A stretch of 41,843 nt of DNA from an uncultured Planctomycetota bacterium (GCA_900696535.1 CAADGM010000254.1:1-41843), one strand, 5' to 3'; counted from the stretch's first letter, positions 23,448 through 31,186 are shown. Numbers and translations: made by a program. The notes: generated from the sequence alone by a model not told the origin.

Positions 23448-23553
23448 GCCGCCCGGCCGCCGCATGTCTGGTGCGACGCCCGCGCGCGGGTGTACGGGCA
23501 GGCCGGCGAGACGCTCGGTCGGTGTGGACGGAGAGCCAAAGGAGGCGACGGCA

Positions 23554-24552
23554 TTGAGCGATCCGCAACCGCAGCCCGCACCGCGGCAGCCGCTCGACTG
23601 GTCGCGCCTGCGCATGCGCTCGCGCGAGGTCCGTGCGCACAAGGTCGCGGCGGCTTGCGTGGCCGGCACGCCACCGCCACGGGCGTCGTTCGCCGAGTGG
23701 CTGGCATCGCTGCCGCACTTCCTTGGGGCGGAGGAGCTGCGCCGGACAGCGGACGCGATCGTCGGGGCCCGGCGAGCCGGGCGCCCGGTGGTCTTCGCGT
23801 TCGGGGGGCACGTGATCAAGACCGGCTGCGGGCCCATCGTCATCGACCTGATTCAGCGCGGCATTGTCACGGCCCTGGCGACGAACGGCTCCGGCGCGAT
23901 TCACGATCTTGAGCTGGCCGAGGCGGGGCAAACGAGCGAAGAAGTCGCCGAGACGATTCGTGACGGCACATTCGGCTTCGTCCACGAGACCTGCGATCGC
24001 ATGAACGCCGCGGCCAGGGACGGGGCGGCCGGCGACGGACTCGGGCGGGCCCTGGGCCGGCTGGTGGCGAACGGCGCCGTGCCCTTCAAGCACCTGAGCG
24101 TCTTCGCGGCGGCGTTCGAGGCAGGCATCCCGGTGACCGTTCACGTCGCGCTGGGCACGGACACGGTGCACATGCCCGCGGCGGCGGACGGCGCCGCGAT
24201 CGGGGCCGCCACGATGCACGATTTCCGCACGCTGTGCGAGGTCGTGGCCGCGATGGGGGCCGAGCAGGGCGAGGCGAGGCCGGGCGGTGGCGCGGCCGCC
24301 GGCGGAGTGTGGCTGAACGTGGGCTCGGCGGTCATCCTGCCCGAGGTCTTTCTCAAGGCTGTGTCCGTCGCGCGTAACCTGGGCTTCCCGCTCCGCGGGA
24401 TGCACACGGCCAACTTCGACATGCTGCGGCACTACCGGCCGACGCAGAACGTGCTGGTGCGACCGGTTGAGCCGGGGCACGGGCACGCCGTGGTCGGCCA
24501 GCACGAGATTCTGCTGCCGCTCCTGCGCCAGGCCGTCATCGAGGTGATGTGA
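23554..24552 (+). CDS. Uncharacterised conserved protein, possibly deoxyhypusine-synthase-like fold
   Basis: A 332-residue cytoplasmic protein. The start is a TTG at 23554, chosen because AAGGAGG lies 9 bases upstream, the strongest ribosome site in the area; the open frame further upstream overlaps lpxK and is not protein-like. The sequence is well ordered and enzyme-like: FGGHVIKTGCGPIVIDL, ALATNGSGAIHDLELAEAG, AGIPVTVHVALGTDTVHM, WLNVGSAVILPEVFLKAVSVARNLGF, ANFDMLRHYRPTQNVLVRP, and GQHEILLPLL. The alternation of small residues and His/Asp suggests a Rossmann-like fold. The order SG-like segment, VTALATNG..HD, GIPV, then GSAVILPE recalls deoxyhypusine synthases by eye, but the similarity is weak and the reaction is unknown. 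It follows lpxK by about 105 bp and may share its transcript. Confidence 0.6.
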   Translation: MSDPQPQPAPRQPLDWSRLRMRSREVRAHKVAAACVAGTPPPRASFAEWLASLPHFLGAEELRRTADAIVGARRAGRPVVFAFGGHVIKTGCGPIVIDLIQRGIVTALATNGSGAIHDLELAEAGQTSEEVAETIRDGTFGFVHETCDRMNAAARDGAAGDGLGRALGRLVANGAVPFKHLSVFAAAFEAGIPVTVHVALGTDTVHMPAAADGAAIGAATMHDFRTLCEVVAAMGAEQGEARPGGGAAAGGVWLNVGSAVILPEVFLKAVSVARNLGFPLRGMHTANFDMLRHYRPTQNVLVRPVEPGHGHAVVGQHEILLPLLRQAVIEVM

Positions 24553-24630
24553 CGCACGCTGTCGCGGGCGCCCGGCCGTCGCGCGCCGGGCGGCACCCGG
24601 AATCTGCGTGGGTGTTCCAGTGCTACGTCC

Positions 24631-24658
24631 GTGACAACGGCGCCGGACCGTTCATAAT
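24631..24658 (+). promoter_or_regulatory. Promoter of the small membrane protein gene at 24675
   Basis: GTGACA (24631-24636), 16 bases, CATAAT (24653-24658): 5/6 matches in both hexamers. Transcription would start near 24665, at the GAGGTG ribosome site and only about 10 bases before the ATG. Confidence 0.5.
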
Positions 24659-24674
24659 GTGTGTGAGGTGATGC

Positions 24675-25085
24675 ATGGGGACTGAGCCGCGCGACAGCCT
24701 GTTGGGCGTGGCCGTGCCGCCGACCGAGAGCGGGAGCCCCCGCGAAGGTGCGCAGCCGGGGGAGCCGGCCCCGTCGCCGCGCTATGCGATGGCCGACACC
24801 GAGGGAGGGCGCGTCGTCGCGGCACTGGGGCGCATCGAAGAGAAGCTGGAGGATCTTCGTCGACGCGTTGAGACGCTGACTCGTGAGCAGCAGCACAAGG
24901 ACTTCTCGTGGCTGCTGGCGGCGGGAATTGTGGTCCAGGTGATCGCGGCGGGATTCATCCTGGCGGCGCTTGCGGACTGGGTTTTTGCGGCGGACCCGGC
25001 CAAGCAGCTCATCAAGCTGATGTTCGCGGGGGTGCTCCAGGTCGGTGCGCTGACGGCATTCCTCTGGACGCGCCGGCCTCGGTAG
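24675..25085 (+). CDS. Small coiled-coil membrane protein
   Basis: A 136-residue protein of unknown function. The first about 45 residues are polar and Pro/Gly-rich, probably disordered. Residues 46-75 (GRIEEKLEDLRRRVETLTREQQ) form a short coiled coil. Two membrane helices follow (about FSWLLAAGIVVQVIAAGFILAALADWVF and LIKLMFAGVLQVGALTAFLW), leaving both ends in the cytoplasm. GAGGTG lies 5-10 bases before the ATG. It could be an oligomeric scaffold or a subunit of a membrane complex; no enzymatic motif was seen. It lies between the gene at 23554 and the repeat region, probably with its own promoter. Confidence 0.7.
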   Translation: MGTEPRDSLLGVAVPPTESGSPREGAQPGEPAPSPRYAMADTEGGRVVAALGRIEEKLEDLRRRVETLTREQQHKDFSWLLAAGIVVQVIAAGFILAALADWVFAADPAKQLIKLMFAGVLQVGALTAFLWTRRPR

Positions 25086-25323
25086 CTCCGGGTGGGACGG
25101 GCTTCCTGCCCGCAGGGCCTGCAAGCGGGCGGGCTTCCAACCCGCAGGGCGGCCGGGCAGCGCCCCGTGCAGAAGGTCGCGCGCGGCCGCGGCTCTCCCG
25201 CCCGGCGAGCTTTCAGCGCGCTGGGCTCTCAGCCCGCCAGGCGGCGCCCCGCGCGGAGGGTCGCGCGCGGCCGCGACCTTCCCGCCGGGTGAGCTTTTAG
25301 CGCGCTGGTCTCTCAGCCCGCCA

Positions 25324-25552
25324 GCGGCCGCGACCTTCCCGCCGGGCGAGCTTTCAGCGCGCTGGTCTCTCAGCCCGCAGGGCTGATCGATCGTAGCCGG
25401 GGGCAAGGCGAGGCGCAGCCGAGCCGCCGCCCCCGGGACTGTGCCCCCGCGGCACCCCGACCCTGAAAGGGTCGGCGAAACCCGCTTCGCGTGAACTGCG
25501 CGCCTCGGACCGCGGCTTGCGTCGTGGGGTTGTCACGCGCCGTGACGTCGCC
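25324..25552. repeat. Direct duplication, copy A (partner 25974-26202)
   Basis: About 229 bp here match 25974-26202 at a constant offset of 650 bp. From the AGCTTT at 25349 onward only three differences were seen in about 204 bp (25439 C/A, T/G in GCTTGCGTCG, and C/G in GTGACGTCG); a few more lie in the first 25 bp. The match ends sharply after GTCGCC. Confidence 0.85.
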
Positions 25553-25973
25553 GCGCGCCGTGTCCTCGCGCCGCACCGTGGCTTCGGAGCGCACCGTGGC
25601 TTCGACGACCCTTACAGGGTCGTGCTCGTGTTCGCCGCGCTCGTCCGTGGGCGGCGTCCGCCTGCGGCGGACTGGCCCACGGCTACGACCGAGCAGCCCT
25701 CCGGGCTGCGGGGAGGCGGAGCGCGTACGAGAGGTCACGCGCGGCGGCCGCGGCCCCTCAGCCCGAAGGGTAGCGGGGCAGAACCGCACGCGCAGAAGGT
25801 CGCGCGCGGCCGCGGCTTACCCGCCCGGCGAGCTTTCAGCGCGCTGGTCTCTCAGCCCGCCAGGCGGCGCCCCGCGCGGAGGGTCGCGCGCGGCCGCGGC
25901 TTACCCGCCCGGCGAGCTTTCAGCGCGCTGGTCTCTCAGCCCGCCAGGCGGCGCCCCGCGCGGAGGGTCGCGC

Positions 25974-26202
25974 GCGGCCGCGGCTTTCCCGCCCGGCGAG
26001 CTTTCAGCGCGCTGGTCTCTCAGCCCGCAGGGCTGATCGATCGTAGCCGGGGGCAAGGCGAGGCGCAGCCGAGCCGCCGCCCCCGGGAATGTGCCCCCGC
26101 GGCACCCCGACCCTGAAAGGGTCGGCGAAACCCGCTTCGCGTGAACTGCGCGCCTCGGACCGCGGCTTGCGGCGTGGGGTTGTCACGCGCCGTGAGGTCG
26201 CC
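25974..26202. repeat. Direct duplication, copy B (partner 25324-25552)
   Basis: Second copy of the roughly 229-bp segment, 650 bp downstream of copy A. It begins inside the third 84-bp unit of the right-hand block, so the duplication and the tandem array share units. The contents include the hairpins CAGCCC-GCA-GGGCTG and CCGACCCT-GAA-AGGGTCGG. Confidence 0.85.
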
Positions 26203-26319
26203 CTGCAGCCCCGAGGCGTCGATGCGGGGCAATGCCGAAGCGCCTACCATCGGTGTCTCGGGCGGGCTTGGCTGCGCGCCCCTCGGCTATGACTGACAAG
26301 CGAACGGAGGACCGGATCC

Positions 26320-26919
26320 ATGGTGAACATCGCCGTCGTATATCACAGCCAGTACGGACACACCAAGGCCGTCGCCGAGGCGGTCGCGCGCGGGGCGGCA
26401 TCGGTTGCCGGCGCGAGCGTCGAGTTGGTGTCCGCCGACGATCTGCCGGCGCCGGACAAGGACCGGAAGCTCGGCGGCAAGTGGCCGGTCCTCAGCGTCG
26501 CCGACGCGATCATCTTCGGCTGCCCGACTTACATGGGCTCGATCAGCGCCGGGCTCAAGCGCGTGTTCGAGGCCAGCTCGGGCCTGTGGATGCAGCAGGC
26601 GTGGAAGGACAAGGTGGCGGCCGGGTTCACGAACTCGGGCTCCTGGCACGGCGATAAGCTCAACACGCTTCAGGACGTCGTGCACTTCGCGATGCAGCAC
26701 GGCATGATCTGGGTCGGGCTTGACCTTCTCCCCGGCGCGAATTCGAGCAAAGGCAGTCCGACCGATCTGAACCGAATCGGCTCTTCAACCGGCGTCATGA
26801 CGCAGTCCAACGTGGACCAAGGGCCGGATGTCGCCCCGCCCGAGAACGACCGCAAGACGGCCGAGCGGCTCGGCCAACGCGTGGCTGAGGCGACGTTGCG
26901 CTGGAAGCGCGGCGGGTAG
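26320..26919 (+). CDS. wrbA: NAD(P)H:quinone oxidoreductase, WrbA/flavodoxin family
   Basis: A 199-residue cytoplasmic flavoprotein. The FMN phosphate loop is VYHSQYGHTKAVAEAVARGA near the start, followed by IIFGCPTYMGSISAGLKRVFEASSGLWMQQAWKDK and FTNSGSWHGDKLNTL. Members carry out two-electron reduction of quinones and help against oxidative stress. Compared with E. coli WrbA the C-terminal half is more divergent (GANSSKGSPTDLNRIGSSTGVMTQSNVDQGPDVAPPENDRKTAERLGQRVAE), so flavodoxin-family oxidoreductase is the safe name. GGAGG at 26306-26310 fixes the ATG. It stands alone after the repeat region. Confidence 0.85.
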   Translation: MVNIAVVYHSQYGHTKAVAEAVARGAASVAGASVELVSADDLPAPDKDRKLGGKWPVLSVADAIIFGCPTYMGSISAGLKRVFEASSGLWMQQAWKDKVAAGFTNSGSWHGDKLNTLQDVVHFAMQHGMIWVGLDLLPGANSSKGSPTDLNRIGSSTGVMTQSNVDQGPDVAPPENDRKTAERLGQRVAEATLRWKRGG

Positions 26920-27025
26920 GCGCTGGATCGCCACGGGGCGACGGGAGCAGCCCGGAATCTTAAGGGGTAGATAGTCGACGAGAGGGATTCCGCGGCGTCG
27001 AACGCGCGGCCGAAGCGCGACAGCG

Positions 27026-27610
27026 CTACGGGACGCTGCGATCTTGCTTAGCTCGCGGCGGCCGGGAGGTGAGCTGCTCGCGAATCACGGCCAGCAGACG
27101 CTCGGGCTCGACCAGGCGGCCGGCGCCGTACGTCCCGCAGGCCAGCCAGCCCTCCTCCGGTCCGACGATCGCGAACTGGTGCTCGCGCAGGAAGGCGACG
27201 TTTCGCTGGACGGCGGGGTGCTGCCACATGCGGGTGTTCATCGCGGGGGCGAGCAGGACGGGGCAGTCGGCCCCCAGCAGCAGCGTGCTGACCAGGTCAT
27301 CCGCGATGCCGCCGGCGAGCTTGCCGAGGATGTTCGCCGTTGCGGGGGCCACGACGACAAGGTCGGCCTTCTCGGTGGGGTCGAGGTGCGGCATGTCGCC
27401 GGAGCGGGTCCACAGCGACGTGAGCACGGCTCGCCCGGAGAGTCCCTGGAACGTTGCCGCCCCCACGAGCCGCCGGGCTGAATGGGTCATGGCCACGGTG
27501 ACGCCGCAGCCTTCCTGCGCAAGCTGCGAGACCACGGCGGCCGCCTTGTAGGCGGCGATGCCACCGGTCACGCACACGAGCACTTCGTAGTCGGCGAGAA
27601 TCGGGCCCAT
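27026..27610 (-). CDS. coaC: Phosphopantothenoylcysteine decarboxylase (stand-alone CoaC)
   Basis: A 194-residue flavoprotein for coenzyme A synthesis. It starts with the FMN-binding VLVCVTGGIAAYKAA, has the catalytic-His segment MPHLDPTEKADLVVVAPATANILGKLAGGIADDL, the substrate-clamp motif PAMNTRMWQHPAVQRN, and the Cys of the reducing flap in GWLACGTYGAGRL. In many bacteria CoaC is fused to the synthetase CoaB; here the protein ends after the decarboxylase, so CoaB must be elsewhere. The order gmk-rpoZ-coaC is the common bacterial one. It starts 47 bp after rpoZ. Confidence 0.92.
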   Translation of the reverse strand: MGPILADYEVLVCVTGGIAAYKAAAVVSQLAQEGCGVTVAMTHSARRLVGAATFQGLSGRAVLTSLWTRSGDMPHLDPTEKADLVVVAPATANILGKLAGGIADDLVSTLLLGADCPVLLAPAMNTRMWQHPAVQRNVAFLREHQFAIVGPEEGWLACGTYGAGRLVEPERLLAVIREQLTSRPPRAKQDRSVP

Positions 27611-27657
27611 GCGTCATCCGCGGCCGCACGCCGAGGCGTGCGTGCCGGAGCGGGGGG

Positions 27658-27891
27658 TTAGTCGCGGCTGGCGTGCTCGGGCGGGCTCAGGTTGGAGGCG
27701 TCGTAGTCGATCGACACCTTGCCCTGGAGAATCTCGTCGATAACCACTTCAAGCGGGGTCTTGCCGGCGGTGTCGACGAGGGGCCGCGCGCCGCGCATGA
27801 TCTCGAGCCAGCGCTTCTGGATCAGGCTGGTGAGCTTGAAGCGGCCGCCGACCTTCTCGATCACGTCGTCATGCTTGAGGGCTTCGATCAT
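27658..27891 (-). CDS. rpoZ: RNA polymerase omega subunit
   Basis: A 77-residue protein. The omega pattern is visible: DDVIEKVGGRFKLTSLIQKRWLEIMRGARPLVD, followed by TPLEVVIDEILQGKVSID. Omega helps assemble RNA polymerase and binds ppGpp in some bacteria. The ATG overlaps the gmk stop by 4 bp (TCAT on the plus strand at 27888-27891), so the two are translationally coupled. Identification rests on both sequence and the conserved gmk-rpoZ-coaC order. Confidence 0.88.
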   Translation of the reverse strand: MIEALKHDDVIEKVGGRFKLTSLIQKRWLEIMRGARPLVDTAGKTPLEVVIDEILQGKVSIDYDASNLSPPEHASRD

Positions 27892-28469
27892 CGTGCGTGT
27901 CGTCTCCGCAGGATGTCCAGGATCTCGTTGACCGAATCCTCCAGTATATCATTGGTCACGAAGAAATCATAGGCCCCGCTAGTGCGGGCGAAAGCGATCT
28001 CGCCGTCGGCCTCCGCCAGCCGCTTCTCCTGGAGGGCCGCGCTCTCCGTGTGCCGACCCGCCAGACGGGCCCGCAGCGTGTCCATCGTCGGCGGCAGCAC
28101 AAAGACACGTACCGACTCCGGCATCTTGCGGGCAATCTGCGCCCCGCCTTGCACATCGATCTCCAGCACGATCGTTTCTCCCGCCCGGATGGCCTCCTCG
28201 ACGGGCGCGCGCGGCGTGCCGTACCAGTTGCCCAGGTACTCCGCCGACTCCAGCAGGGCCCCCTCGGCTTCCAGCCGGCGAAACTCCTCCGGGCTGATGA
28301 AGCGGTACGACTGGCCGTCCACCTCGGTCCCGCGCGGCGGGCGCGTCGTGACCGAGACGGACCAGCGGCTGTTCGGAATGCGCCGCAGCAGTTCGTTGCA
28401 GATCGAGGTCTTGCCAGCCCCCGAGGGGCCACTGATCACCACGAGCGTGCCCGGCGGGCTTGCTGTCAT
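27888..28469 (-). CDS. gmk: Guanylate kinase
   Basis: A 193-residue enzyme converting GMP to GDP. Walker A is VISGPSGAGKTSI; the GMP-binding region has SVSVTTRPPRGTEVDGQSYRFIS and LLESAEYLGNWYGTP; ETIVLEIDVQGGAQI holds the Asp of the Walker B-like strand; the lid contains RLAGRHTES. The sequence looks complete and active. The start overlaps the methyltransferase stop by 4 bp and the end overlaps rpoZ by 4 bp. Confidence 0.96.
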   Translation of the reverse strand: MTASPPGTLVVISGPSGAGKTSICNELLRRIPNSRWSVSVTTRPPRGTEVDGQSYRFISPEEFRRLEAEGALLESAEYLGNWYGTPRAPVEEAIRAGETIVLEIDVQGGAQIARKMPESVRVFVLPPTMDTLRARLAGRHTESAALQEKRLAEADGEIAFARTSGAYDFFVTNDILEDSVNEILDILRRRHAR

Positions 28470-29353
28470 CGGTGCCGCCTCTCCACCATCGCACTGAGCT
28501 TACGGATGTGCTCCGGGCCGATCCCGCAGCAGCCGCCGATGATATTCGCTCCGGCGTCGATGAGCGCGGGGACGTGGTGGACAAACTCGTCGGGCGTAAG
28601 GGTGTAGACGAGCCGCCCGTCGTCGAGTTCGGGCGGGCCGGCGCTGGGCTTGACCCAGAGCGGACGGCTGGTCGCGGCCCGCAGCGCGACGACGCTGGGC
28701 AGCGCGTGGGCGACGCCGGCCCCGCAGTTGCAGCCGACCACATCGGCTCCGGCCTCATCGAGGGCCGCCCCGCAAGCATCCGCCGTCTCGCCCATGAGCG
28801 TCGCGGTCCGCTGCGGGCCGGAATCGAAGGACAGCGACGCGATGACCGGCAGGCCGGTGGCCTCCTTCGCGACCTTCAGCGCCAGGAGCAGCTCCTCAAG
28901 CTCCGAGAAGGTCTCGAGCAACAGGGCATCGACCCCGCCCGCGGCCAGCTCGAGCGCGTGCCGGCGGAACGCCTCCACGATCGCACCACGGTCACCATCG
29001 CGGACCCGAAGCATGCGGCCGCTCGGGCCCATCGTGCCGACGATCAGTGTGTCCGTGCCGGTCGCAGCCTCCCGCGCGAGCTCGACGCCGCGGCGATTCC
29101 AGCGCTCGGGGTCTTCGTGCACGCCGCGCTGGGTCAGCGCGACGCGATTACACGCGAAGGTGTTGGTTGACAGGATCCGCGCCCCGGCCGCGAGGTACGC
29201 GGTCGCCAGTTCGAGGACCAGCTCGGGTTGGCGTACGTTCGCGGCTTCGGCGAGCGTTCGCGCGGGCAGGCCCCGCTGACGGAGCAGCGTCGCCCAGGCC
29301 CCGTCGGCCACGGTCAGCGTCTCGCGAAGCCGGTTGGCATCGAAGCGCGTCAC
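28466..29353 (-). CDS. Homocysteine S-methyltransferase family protein
   Basis: A 295-residue TIM-barrel enzyme of the MmuM/BHMT/MetH N-domain type, which transfers a methyl group to homocysteine. The GTG start at 29353 overlaps the stop of the isomerase gene by 4 bp (GTGA), which decides it over the long upstream frame. Zinc ligands are present: GCNC (Cys208/210) and GGCCG (Cys275, Cys276). Other family segments are VADGAWATLLRQRGL, STNTFACNR, VGTMGPSGR and LLETFSELEELL. The methyl donor (S-methylmethionine, betaine or other) cannot be told. It is embedded in the isomerase-gmk-rpoZ-coaC operon. Confidence 0.9.
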   Translation of the reverse strand: MTRFDANRLRETLTVADGAWATLLRQRGLPARTLAEAANVRQPELVLELATAYLAAGARILSTNTFACNRVALTQRGVHEDPERWNRRGVELAREAATGTDTLIVGTMGPSGRMLRVRDGDRGAIVEAFRRHALELAAGGVDALLLETFSELEELLLALKVAKEATGLPVIASLSFDSGPQRTATLMGETADACGAALDEAGADVVGCNCGAGVAHALPSVVALRAATSRPLWVKPSAGPPELDDGRLVYTLTPDEFVHHVPALIDAGANIIGGCCGIGPEHIRKLSAMVERRHR

Positions 29354-30192
29354 GGCGTCGGCTCGCCAGCACACGGCGACGCACCCAACAGGATCGCCCG
29401 CAGCCGCTCGCAGGTCGCTCGGGTCGGCGCGTTGCCCTCGTAGGTCATGGGACCGTCGTAGCCGCTGCGCCGCAAGGCCGCCACGACCGCCGGCCAGTTG
29501 ACGCTGCCCTCGCCGAGGGGGCAGAAGCCCGCGGCGCCGGGGCGCGATAGGTCGTAGTCCTTGGCATGCACGCGGACGATGCGCCGCCCCAGAACCGCAA
29601 TCCAGTCTTCGGGGTAGCCGTACGCAAGAACATTCCCCACATCGAAGTACCAGCCGACGTGGGGCGATCCGACCTCGTCGATCAGCCGCGCGGCCTCCAG
29701 AGGCGAGAGCAGGAATCGGTTCCACACGTTTTCGATGCCGATCGTCACCGCCCGCGCCTCGGCCTCGTGCCGCAGCGAGCACATGGCGTCGAATGTGCGG
29801 TTGTAAGCGTCGGCGTAGCTCACCCGGGGGCGGACCTCGCCGGCGCGGCCCACGACCGCCGGGATGACGAGGATCGCGTCGATCTCGCACGCGGCGGCGT
29901 GATCGAGCATCCAGAGCGTCAGGTCGCGGGCGGCGGCGCGGTCCGCAGGCTCCGGCGACCCATAGTTCTTCTCCAGGAAGGCAGCACTGGCCAGGCCGAC
30001 GAGCTTCAGGCCGTGCTCAGCGGCCCGCTCGGGCAAGTGCTGCCACACTTCTTCGGGTGTGTTCTGCGTGAGTGGGCCCTCGGCGGAGAGCACCAGCTCG
30101 ATTCCCTCGAAGCCGGCCGACGCGGCACGCTCGAACCACGCCGCAGGCGTGGGCTCGTCGCGGTAGGCTCCGGCGGAAACGGCTGGGTACAT
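29350..30192 (-). CDS. Sugar phosphate isomerase/epimerase (xylose isomerase-like TIM barrel)
   Basis: A 280-residue cytoplasmic protein of the AP-endonuclease-2/xylose isomerase-like fold. It shows FEGIELVLSAEGP, GLKLVGLASAAF, ILVIPAVVG, VTIGIENVWNRFLLSP (metal-binding Glu), GWYFDVGNVLAYGYPEDW (metal-binding Asp), VRVHAKDYD (His), and a final Glu in GPMTYEGNAP. The metal site is therefore complete. The substrate is unknown; relatives act on sugars, inosose and hydroxypyruvate. It is the first gene of the minus-strand operon and starts about 53 nt after a possible promoter. Confidence 0.88.
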   Translation of the reverse strand: MYPAVSAGAYRDEPTPAAWFERAASAGFEGIELVLSAEGPLTQNTPEEVWQHLPERAAEHGLKLVGLASAAFLEKNYGSPEPADRAAARDLTLWMLDHAAACEIDAILVIPAVVGRAGEVRPRVSYADAYNRTFDAMCSLRHEAEARAVTIGIENVWNRFLLSPLEAARLIDEVGSPHVGWYFDVGNVLAYGYPEDWIAVLGRRIVRVHAKDYDLSRPGAAGFCPLGEGSVNWPAVVAALRRSGYDGPMTYEGNAPTRATCERLRAILLGASPCAGEPTP

Positions 30193-30251
30193 GGCTGCGC
30201 TGCGTCCTGGCTGGCGCGCGCGTCGGCGGCGACCTTGGCCGGACGACGTGG

Positions 30252-30281
30252 ATTATTCGGGGCATCCGACTCCCAATACAA
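30252..30281 (-). promoter_or_regulatory. Possible promoter of the isomerase-coaC operon
   Basis: On the minus strand TTGTAT (30281-30276), 18 bases, AATAAT (30257-30252). The -10 matches 5/6; the -35 only 3/6. This would start transcription near 30245. The AT-rich boxes stand out in very GC-rich surroundings. Confidence 0.4.
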
Positions 30282-30477
30282 GGCCGACGCCTCCGACAAG
30301 CGGAAGCGCCGGCCGCTTCTGCGGACCCCTCCGGGTCGCACCGTTGAATGGCTCCTGGACTGACGACGGCGTCGGCGAGTGCCGCGCCGCCGGCTCCTGT
30401 CGCTGGTGAGTGTTCAAAACGGCCGGCGGGGGCGGCAAGGTCGGCGGGGGAATTCCGTCGCGTTGGGCCCGGCGGCG

Positions 30478-30505
30478 TTGACACGCGCGGCGCAGTGCTA
30501 ATAAT
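30478..30505 (+). promoter_or_regulatory. Strong sigma70-like promoter of pdaD-speB
   Basis: A perfect TTGACA (30478-30483), 16 bases, then AATAAT (30500-30505, 5/6; the wider box reads TAATAAT). The transcript would start near 30512 and have a leader of about 120 nt. This is the best promoter match in the window. Apart from this and the minus-strand boxes, the 30193-30631 gap holds nothing else recognised. Confidence 0.7.
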
Positions 30506-30631
30506 CCCTGCCCATCCGCTTCCAGCGACTGCAGCCCCGAGGGGCGCGGACGCAAGTCGGCAGCACGCGGAAGTGCGAGCGTTCTCCGCCCCGGCGTGAT
30601 CGACCCTGGCCTATTGGCAGGAGGGCTGCGA

Positions 30632-31186
30632 ATGCTGCCGCTCGTCCCGACGAAGATCTTCTTTACCCACGGTGTCGGCATCCACCGGCACAATCTCGAA
30701 TCGTTCGAGGCCGCCCTGCGCGACGCGGGCATCGCCCAGTGCAACCTGGTGAAGGTCTCGAGCATCTACCCGCCCGGCTGCAAGATGGTTCCTCGCAAGC
30801 AGGGCCTGGCCAAGCTCATTCCCGGCCAGATCGCCTTCTGCGTCATGGCCGAGACACGCACCAACGAGCCCAACCGCCTCGTTTCCGCCGGCATCGGTCT
30901 GGCCATCCCCGCCAAGGGCGACCAGTTCGGCTATATCTCCGAGCATCACGGCTACGGCATGACCGAGAAGCGGACCGCCGACTTCGTCGAGGACATGGCC
31001 GCCAGCATGCTCGCGACCACGCTGGGCATCGAGTTCGACCCCGAGGCGGCCTACGACGCCCGGCGGGAGGTCTACAAGATGAGCGGCCAGATCGTCCACA
31101 CCCGCGCGGTCGTGCAGACCGCCGAGGGCGACAAAAACGGCAAGTGGACGACCGTGGTCGCCGCGGCGATCTTCCTGTTTGACTGA
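30632..31186 (+). CDS. pdaD: Pyruvoyl-dependent arginine decarboxylase
   Basis: A 184-residue proenzyme turning arginine into agmatine. The ATG at 30632 is fixed by AGGAGGG about 7 bases upstream; the open frame upstream is not needed. The self-cleavage site is intact: NLVKVSSIYPPGC, with cleavage expected between Ser43 and Ser44, Ser44 becoming the pyruvoyl group. Other family segments are FFTHGVGIHRH, IPGQIAFCVMAETRTNEPNR and EHHGYGMTEKRTADFVEDMA. Archaeal and chlamydial PdaD are the best known; the agmatinase gene next door confirms the pathway. It comes 107 bp before speB. Confidence 0.95.
   Translation: MLPLVPTKIFFTHGVGIHRHNLESFEAALRDAGIAQCNLVKVSSIYPPGCKMVPRKQGLAKLIPGQIAFCVMAETRTNEPNRLVSAGIGLAIPAKGDQFGYISEHHGYGMTEKRTADFVEDMAASMLATTLGIEFDPEAAYDARREVYKMSGQIVHTRAVVQTAEGDKNGKWTTVVAAAIFLFD

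Larger units (their letters stand above)
25086..26319. repeat. Repeat-dense, gene-free region of about 1.2 kb
   Basis: No convincing gene lies here. An 84-bp unit containing AGCTTTCAGCGCGCTGG, CCCGCCAGGCGGCG and CGCGCGGCCGCG recurs with starts (AGCTTT) at 25208, 25292 and 25349 (the second unit has lost 27 bp), and at 25831, 25915 and 25999. Many short palindromes are embedded: CAGCGCGCTG, CCGCCAGGCGG, CAGCCCGCAGGGCTG, and CGACCCT/AGGGTCG around GAA or TAC. Open frames through it are Arg/Ala/Pro-rich products of the repeat. The last part (26203-26319) leads to the wrbA ribosome site. Confidence 0.85.

Noticed and set aside
25354-25536. 60-codon minus-strand frame, repeated at 26004-26186
   Set aside because: It is present twice only because the DNA is duplicated; composition is Arg/Pro/Ala-rich and no ribosome site was seen.
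25517-26116. 199-codon plus-strand frame through the tandem repeats
   Set aside because: Product is a low-complexity translation of the 84-bp unit; no start signal. Kept only as a low-interest note because unit lengths are multiples of three.
27612-27657. Terminator or gene in the rpoZ-coaC gap
   Set aside because: Only 47 bp, with no stable hairpin followed by T residues; the two genes are best taken as one operon.
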